Assembly: GCA_904420005.1 (NCBI GenBank)
Contig: CAJFTT010000050.1
Location: 1-64,000, forward strand
DNA: 64,000 nt
Direction of reading: 5' to 3'
Origin: Candidatus Tabaqchalia intestinavium
Lineage (GTDB): Bacteria > Bacillota > Clostridia > Oscillospirales > CAJFTT01
Position numbers and translations under genes: made by a program. Positions 61,451 through 64,000 of the stretch are shown in pieces. Position 1 is the stretch's first letter. Every line of letters begins with the position of its first letter. Below the pieces are notes generated by a model. The model was not told the DNA's origin, ran no database searches, and saw only the letters and a program-made list of their open reading frames with translations.

Positions 61451-63287
61451 CGTCCCGCGCCTCCAGCACCGCCGCCGTCACGCCGTCGGCGTCCAATCCC
61501 AGGTCGTGCAGCGCTTCCTCGCAGGTCGACTGCCGGACGTACTGCCCCTCCACCGCGCGCAGCCGGTACCGGCCGGAAAACCCGCGCTCCAGCAGCGCGG
61601 CAGCCAGCCGTTCGCCCACGCCGCCCGTGCGCATGCCTTCCTCGAAGAAGAAAATCTCCCGGCCCGCCGCCGCGCGGTCGATGGCCTCGGCCGGCAACGG
61701 CTGGATGCGGATGAGCTGCAGCACATCGGCCCCGATCCCCGCCTCCCGCAGGCGGCGGCGCGCCTCCAGCAGCTGGGTGGTCAGCACGCCATACGTCACC
61801 AGCAGCGTCGCGCCGCCCCGCCCAAACAGCCGGTATTCCGGCGTGGCGAAGTCCGGCGCCTCCTCCGGCGGCTCGCCGCCGCGCGGATAGCGCACGGCCG
61901 CAGGGCCGTCGGTCTCATATAGGGCCCGCTTGAGGCAGGCGCGCAGCTGCGCGAAATTGGAGGGAGAATCGACCGTCATATGCGGCAGCGCGCCGAGGAA
62001 GCTGACGTCGAACAGCCCCTGGTGCGTCTCGCCGTCCTCCCCCACCACGCCCGCGCGGTCGATGGCCAGCACCACATGCGCGCGCGGCAGGCAGATGTCG
62101 TGATTGATCTGATCATAGGCGCGCTGCAGGAAGGAAGAATACACCGCCAGGACCGGGCGCAGGCCGCCGCGCCACAGCCCGGCCGAGAAGGTCGCCGCGT
62201 GCTCTTCCGCCATCCCCACGTCAATCACGCGCTCGGCGGGCAGCGCCTCCAGCCCGGTGCCGATGGTCATGGCCGCCGTGACGGCGCGCAGCTTATCGTC
62301 CTCGCCGCACCAGTCCGCCAGCGTCTGGCCGAAAACGGAGGAGAACGTCGGCTTGCCGCCCGCTTCCCGCTCGCCTGTCATGATGTCGAAGCTCGGCAGG
62401 CCGTGGAACGTGTCGGGCTGATGCTCGGCGTAAGGATACCCCTTGCCCTTGATGGTCTGCACATGCACGAGCACCGGCCGGTGCATCTCCTTGGCGCGCC
62501 GCAGCAGGCGCGTCAGATCCGTGAGGTTGTGCCCGTCGCAGGGACCGAGATATTTGAAGCCCATCTTCTGGAAGATCGTGTCGTCCAGAAACAGGTCGCG
62601 CAGCTTATCCTTGACGGCGACGAACACGCGCCGCAGGCCGCCGCCGATGCCGGGGATGGAGGAAACCAGCCGGTCAAAGCGCGCCTTGAAGCGGAAATAC
62701 TGCTCGCCGTTGCGCAGCCGGGTGAGATATTTCGCCATCGCGCCGACGCTGCGGTCGATGGACATGGCGTTGTCGTTGAGCACCACAATGAGCGGCTCGG
62801 CGCTGCGCCCGCTGTGGTTGAGCGCCTCAAACGCCATGCCGCCGGAAATGGAACCGTCGCCGATGACGCACACGACGCTGCCCGGCTCGCCCTGCACGGT
62901 CTTGGCTTTGGCCAGACCGTAGGCCACCGAGACCGACGTGCTGCTGTGCCCGGCGATGAAAATATCATGCTCGCTCTCCTCCGGCTTGGGGAAGCCGGAC
63001 AGGCCGCCCTTCTGCCGCAGCGTGTCGAAGCGCCCGCCGCGCCCCGTGACGATCTTGTGCGTATAGCACTGATGCCCCACGTCCCAGATGATCTCATCCA
63101 CGGGGGAGTCGAACACCCGGTGCAGCGCGAGCGTCAGCTCCACCACGCCCAAATTGGACGCGAGATGCCCGCCGTTATGCGAAACCGTGCGGATGAGCAG
63201 CGTGCGGATCTCCCCCGCGAGGGCGGTGAGCTCCGCGTCGGTCATCTGTTTGATTATCTGCGGAGACAGTTGCGTCAGATCCGCCAT
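61440..63287 (-). CDS. dxs: 1-deoxy-D-xylulose-5-phosphate synthase
   Basis: The thiamine-diphosphate enzyme that starts the MEP isoprenoid pathway from pyruvate and glyceraldehyde 3-phosphate. The 615 residues show GHQCYTHKIVTGR, the TPP motif IGDGSISGGMAFEALNHSG...NDNAMSI, the transketolase pyrimidine-binding region DVGMAEEHAATFSAGL and the HQGLFDVSFL motif. ATG at 63287 follows GGAGGCCTGAAGC. Its product feeds undecaprenyl phosphate, the lipid carrier for the mraY/murG enzymes of this window. Confidence 0.97.
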   Translation of the reverse strand: MADLTQLSPQIIKQMTDAELTALAGEIRTLLIRTVSHNGGHLASNLGVVELTLALHRVFDSPVDEIIWDVGHQCYTHKIVTGRGGRFDTLRQKGGLSGFPKPEESEHDIFIAGHSSTSVSVAYGLAKAKTVQGEPGSVVCVIGDGSISGGMAFEALNHSGRSAEPLIVVLNDNAMSIDRSVGAMAKYLTRLRNGEQYFRFKARFDRLVSSIPGIGGGLRRVFVAVKDKLRDLFLDDTIFQKMGFKYLGPCDGHNLTDLTRLLRRAKEMHRPVLVHVQTIKGKGYPYAEHQPDTFHGLPSFDIMTGEREAGGKPTFSSVFGQTLADWCGEDDKLRAVTAAMTIGTGLEALPAERVIDVGMAEEHAATFSAGLWRGGLRPVLAVYSSFLQRAYDQINHDICLPRAHVVLAIDRAGVVGEDGETHQGLFDVSFLGALPHMTVDSPSNFAQLRACLKRALYETDGPAAVRYPRGGEPPEEAPDFATPEYRLFGRGGATLLVTYGVLTTQLLEARRRLREAGIGADVLQLIRIQPLPAEAIDRAAAGREIFFFEEGMRTGGVGERLAAALLERGFSGRYRLRAVEGQYVRQSTCEEALHDLGLDADGVTAAVLEARDDAT

Positions 63288-63376
63288 GCTTCAGGCCTCC
63301 GATCCCCCTGAGGAAAAATAGGTTCCGCTGCCGGCCGCCGCGCGGATAGCGAGGAACGCCCTTACGCAAAGCGGAT

Positions 63377-63850
63377 TCAGCCGCCGTATTGATAAATCAT
63401 CGAAATCAGGATTCCCAGCAGCGCGCCGCCGAGCACCTCCATCGGGGTATGGCCCAGCAGCTCCTTGAGATCCTTTTTGCGCTCCGGCAGGCCATCCTCC
63501 CCCAGTTCGTCGTTCTTTTCATATTCGTCCATCATTTGGTTGAGGATCTTCGCATGTTCGCCCGCCGCGCGGCGCACGCCCATCGCGTCGTAGATGACGA
63601 TGGCCGACAGCGCAGCCGCGATGGCGAACTCCGCCGACGAATAACCGCACACCTGCGCCACGCCCATCGTCAGCGCGCACACCGTCGCCGTGTGCGAGCT
63701 GGGCATGCCGCCGGAGCCGTAAAGCCTCTCCAACTTGACATTGTGGTGCGACACGAGATTGATCAGGAATTTGATCAGCTGCGCGCAGCACCAGGCGAGG
63801 ACGCAAAGATTCAATAAGTAGTTGGAGAACAGCCTCTGCATCAACTCCAT
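63377..63850 (-). CDS. divergent PAP2-family membrane protein (DUF212)
   Basis: A 157-residue membrane protein with four or five helices. The phosphatase-like motif KLERLYGSGGMPSSHTATVCALTMGVA retains the SGxxSSH segment of PAP2 proteins, and VIYDAMGVRRAAGEHAKILN and LKELLGHTPMEVLGGALLGILIS are hallmarks of DUF212/YuiD. Enzyme activity has not been assigned to the family, although its usual place before dxs hints at isoprenoid-phosphate metabolism. ATG at 63850 follows AAGGGAAGGACG. It is 89 bases upstream of dxs. Confidence 0.88.
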   Translation of the reverse strand: MELMQRLFSNYLLNLCVLAWCCAQLIKFLINLVSHHNVKLERLYGSGGMPSSHTATVCALTMGVAQVCGYSSAEFAIAAALSAIVIYDAMGVRRAAGEHAKILNQMMDEYEKNDELGEDGLPERKKDLKELLGHTPMEVLGGALLGILISMIYQYGG

Positions 63851-63917
63851 TTCCAACGTCCTTCCCTTTCTCAGGCCTTCGCCCGTTCTTCCCTTCTGCC
63901 GCCAGGCCGCGTATCTT

Positions 63918-63998
63918 TCACTGCAGCCGCACAGCCAGCGCCTGCGCCAGCTCTGCGAGCGGCCGGCCTTTTTCCCCAAAGGGTATTGTAGCCGAAAT
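63918..63998 (-). CDS. 3' end of an unidentified gene cut by the window edge
   Basis: In one minus-strand frame the last 81 bases read ISATIPFGEKGRPLAELAQA plus six residues and a TGA at 63920-63918. This could be the C-terminus of an upstream gene, for instance a ParA/MinD-like or other nucleotide-binding protein, but it is too short to identify. The ribosome-binding site of the DUF212 gene follows about 45 bases later, which fits a preceding gene in the same direction. Confidence 0.35.
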   Translation of the reverse strand: MSATIPFGEKGRPLAELAQALAVRLQ

Positions 63999-64000
63999 CG

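Overview
The window is about 64 kb of a GC-rich chromosome from an anaerobic, Gram-positive-type bacterium, most likely a member of class Clostridia (Oscillospirales/Ruminococcaceae-like). This is inferred from a low-GC-Gram-positive style dcw (division and cell wall) cluster with mraZ, ftsL and a PASTA-type penicillin-binding protein, a meso-diaminopimelate type MurE (DNPR motif), a reverse rubrerythrin and a rubredoxin (anaerobe oxidative-stress proteins), and the order DUF212-dxs-tlyA-nadK-argR-recN that is common in Clostridia. Most genes lie on the minus strand. Promoters are easy to recognise (TTGACA/TATAAT-like boxes with 17-bp spacing), and GTG and TTG starts are frequent.

Layout. 0.1-4.6 kb (minus): a SAM methyltransferase, a LiaF-like membrane protein, a GNAT acetyltransferase of lower GC, a YjdF-type membrane protein, an alpha/beta hydrolase broken by one in-frame amber codon, and a rubredoxin. 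4.8-6.9 kb (plus): an autoregulated YtrA-type GntR/ABC exporter operon. 7.1-8.3 kb: an unrecognised 405-residue protein with an ABC-like but degenerate P-loop. 8.8-23.4 kb (minus): the dcw cluster in the order mraZ-rsmH-ftsL-pbp-murE-murF-mraY-ftsW-murG-murA-ftsQ-ftsZ, headed by a strong promoter with a three-repeat MraZ box. No murD, murC, murB or ftsA is present. 23.9-26.9 kb: an XRE regulator, an ArsR/nitroreductase pair and a small CxxC protein. 27.2-31.2 kb: pgk-tpiA-gpmI. 31.2-34.8 kb: tcdA, a sugar O-acetyltransferase and typA. 35.6-37.9 kb (plus): a NatAB-like ABC exporter. 38.1-39.7 kb: a CotH-kinase lipoprotein. 40.9-41.9 kb (plus): an Rrf2 regulator with a reverse rubrerythrin, followed by a decayed ABC ATPase. 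42.9-55.2 kb (minus): a 12-kb carbohydrate ABC import locus. 55.5-63.9 kb (minus): an SGNH hydrolase, tyrS, then recN, argR, nadK, tlyA, dxs and a DUF212 protein.

The most unusual region is 42.9-55.2 kb, one operon-like run of eight genes. It encodes a 1006-residue solute-binding protein with two carbohydrate-binding-like modules but no lipobox, two complete pairs of MalF/MalG-type permeases, no ATPase, and three accessory envelope proteins (NHL-repeat, Yip1-like and DUF5696). One of the permeases carries a ~160-residue cytoplasmic extension made of an acidic Pro/Ala/Glu part followed by STGTKK repeats. I read this as an uncharacterised polysaccharide or oligosaccharide uptake system that borrows a shared ATPase encoded elsewhere.

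The gene-free gaps hold several repeat families. At least three gaps (23.5, 35.1 and 40.3 kb) carry imperfect repeats spaced by exactly 61 bp with a related GC-rich core. A 70-bp repeat sits upstream of two plus-strand genes, a 23-bp hairpin repeat occurs at 8.4 and 42.8 kb, and a 46-bp direct repeat occurs at 0.06 and 2.5 kb. No tRNA, rRNA, intact insertion sequence, cas gene or convincing CRISPR array was seen.
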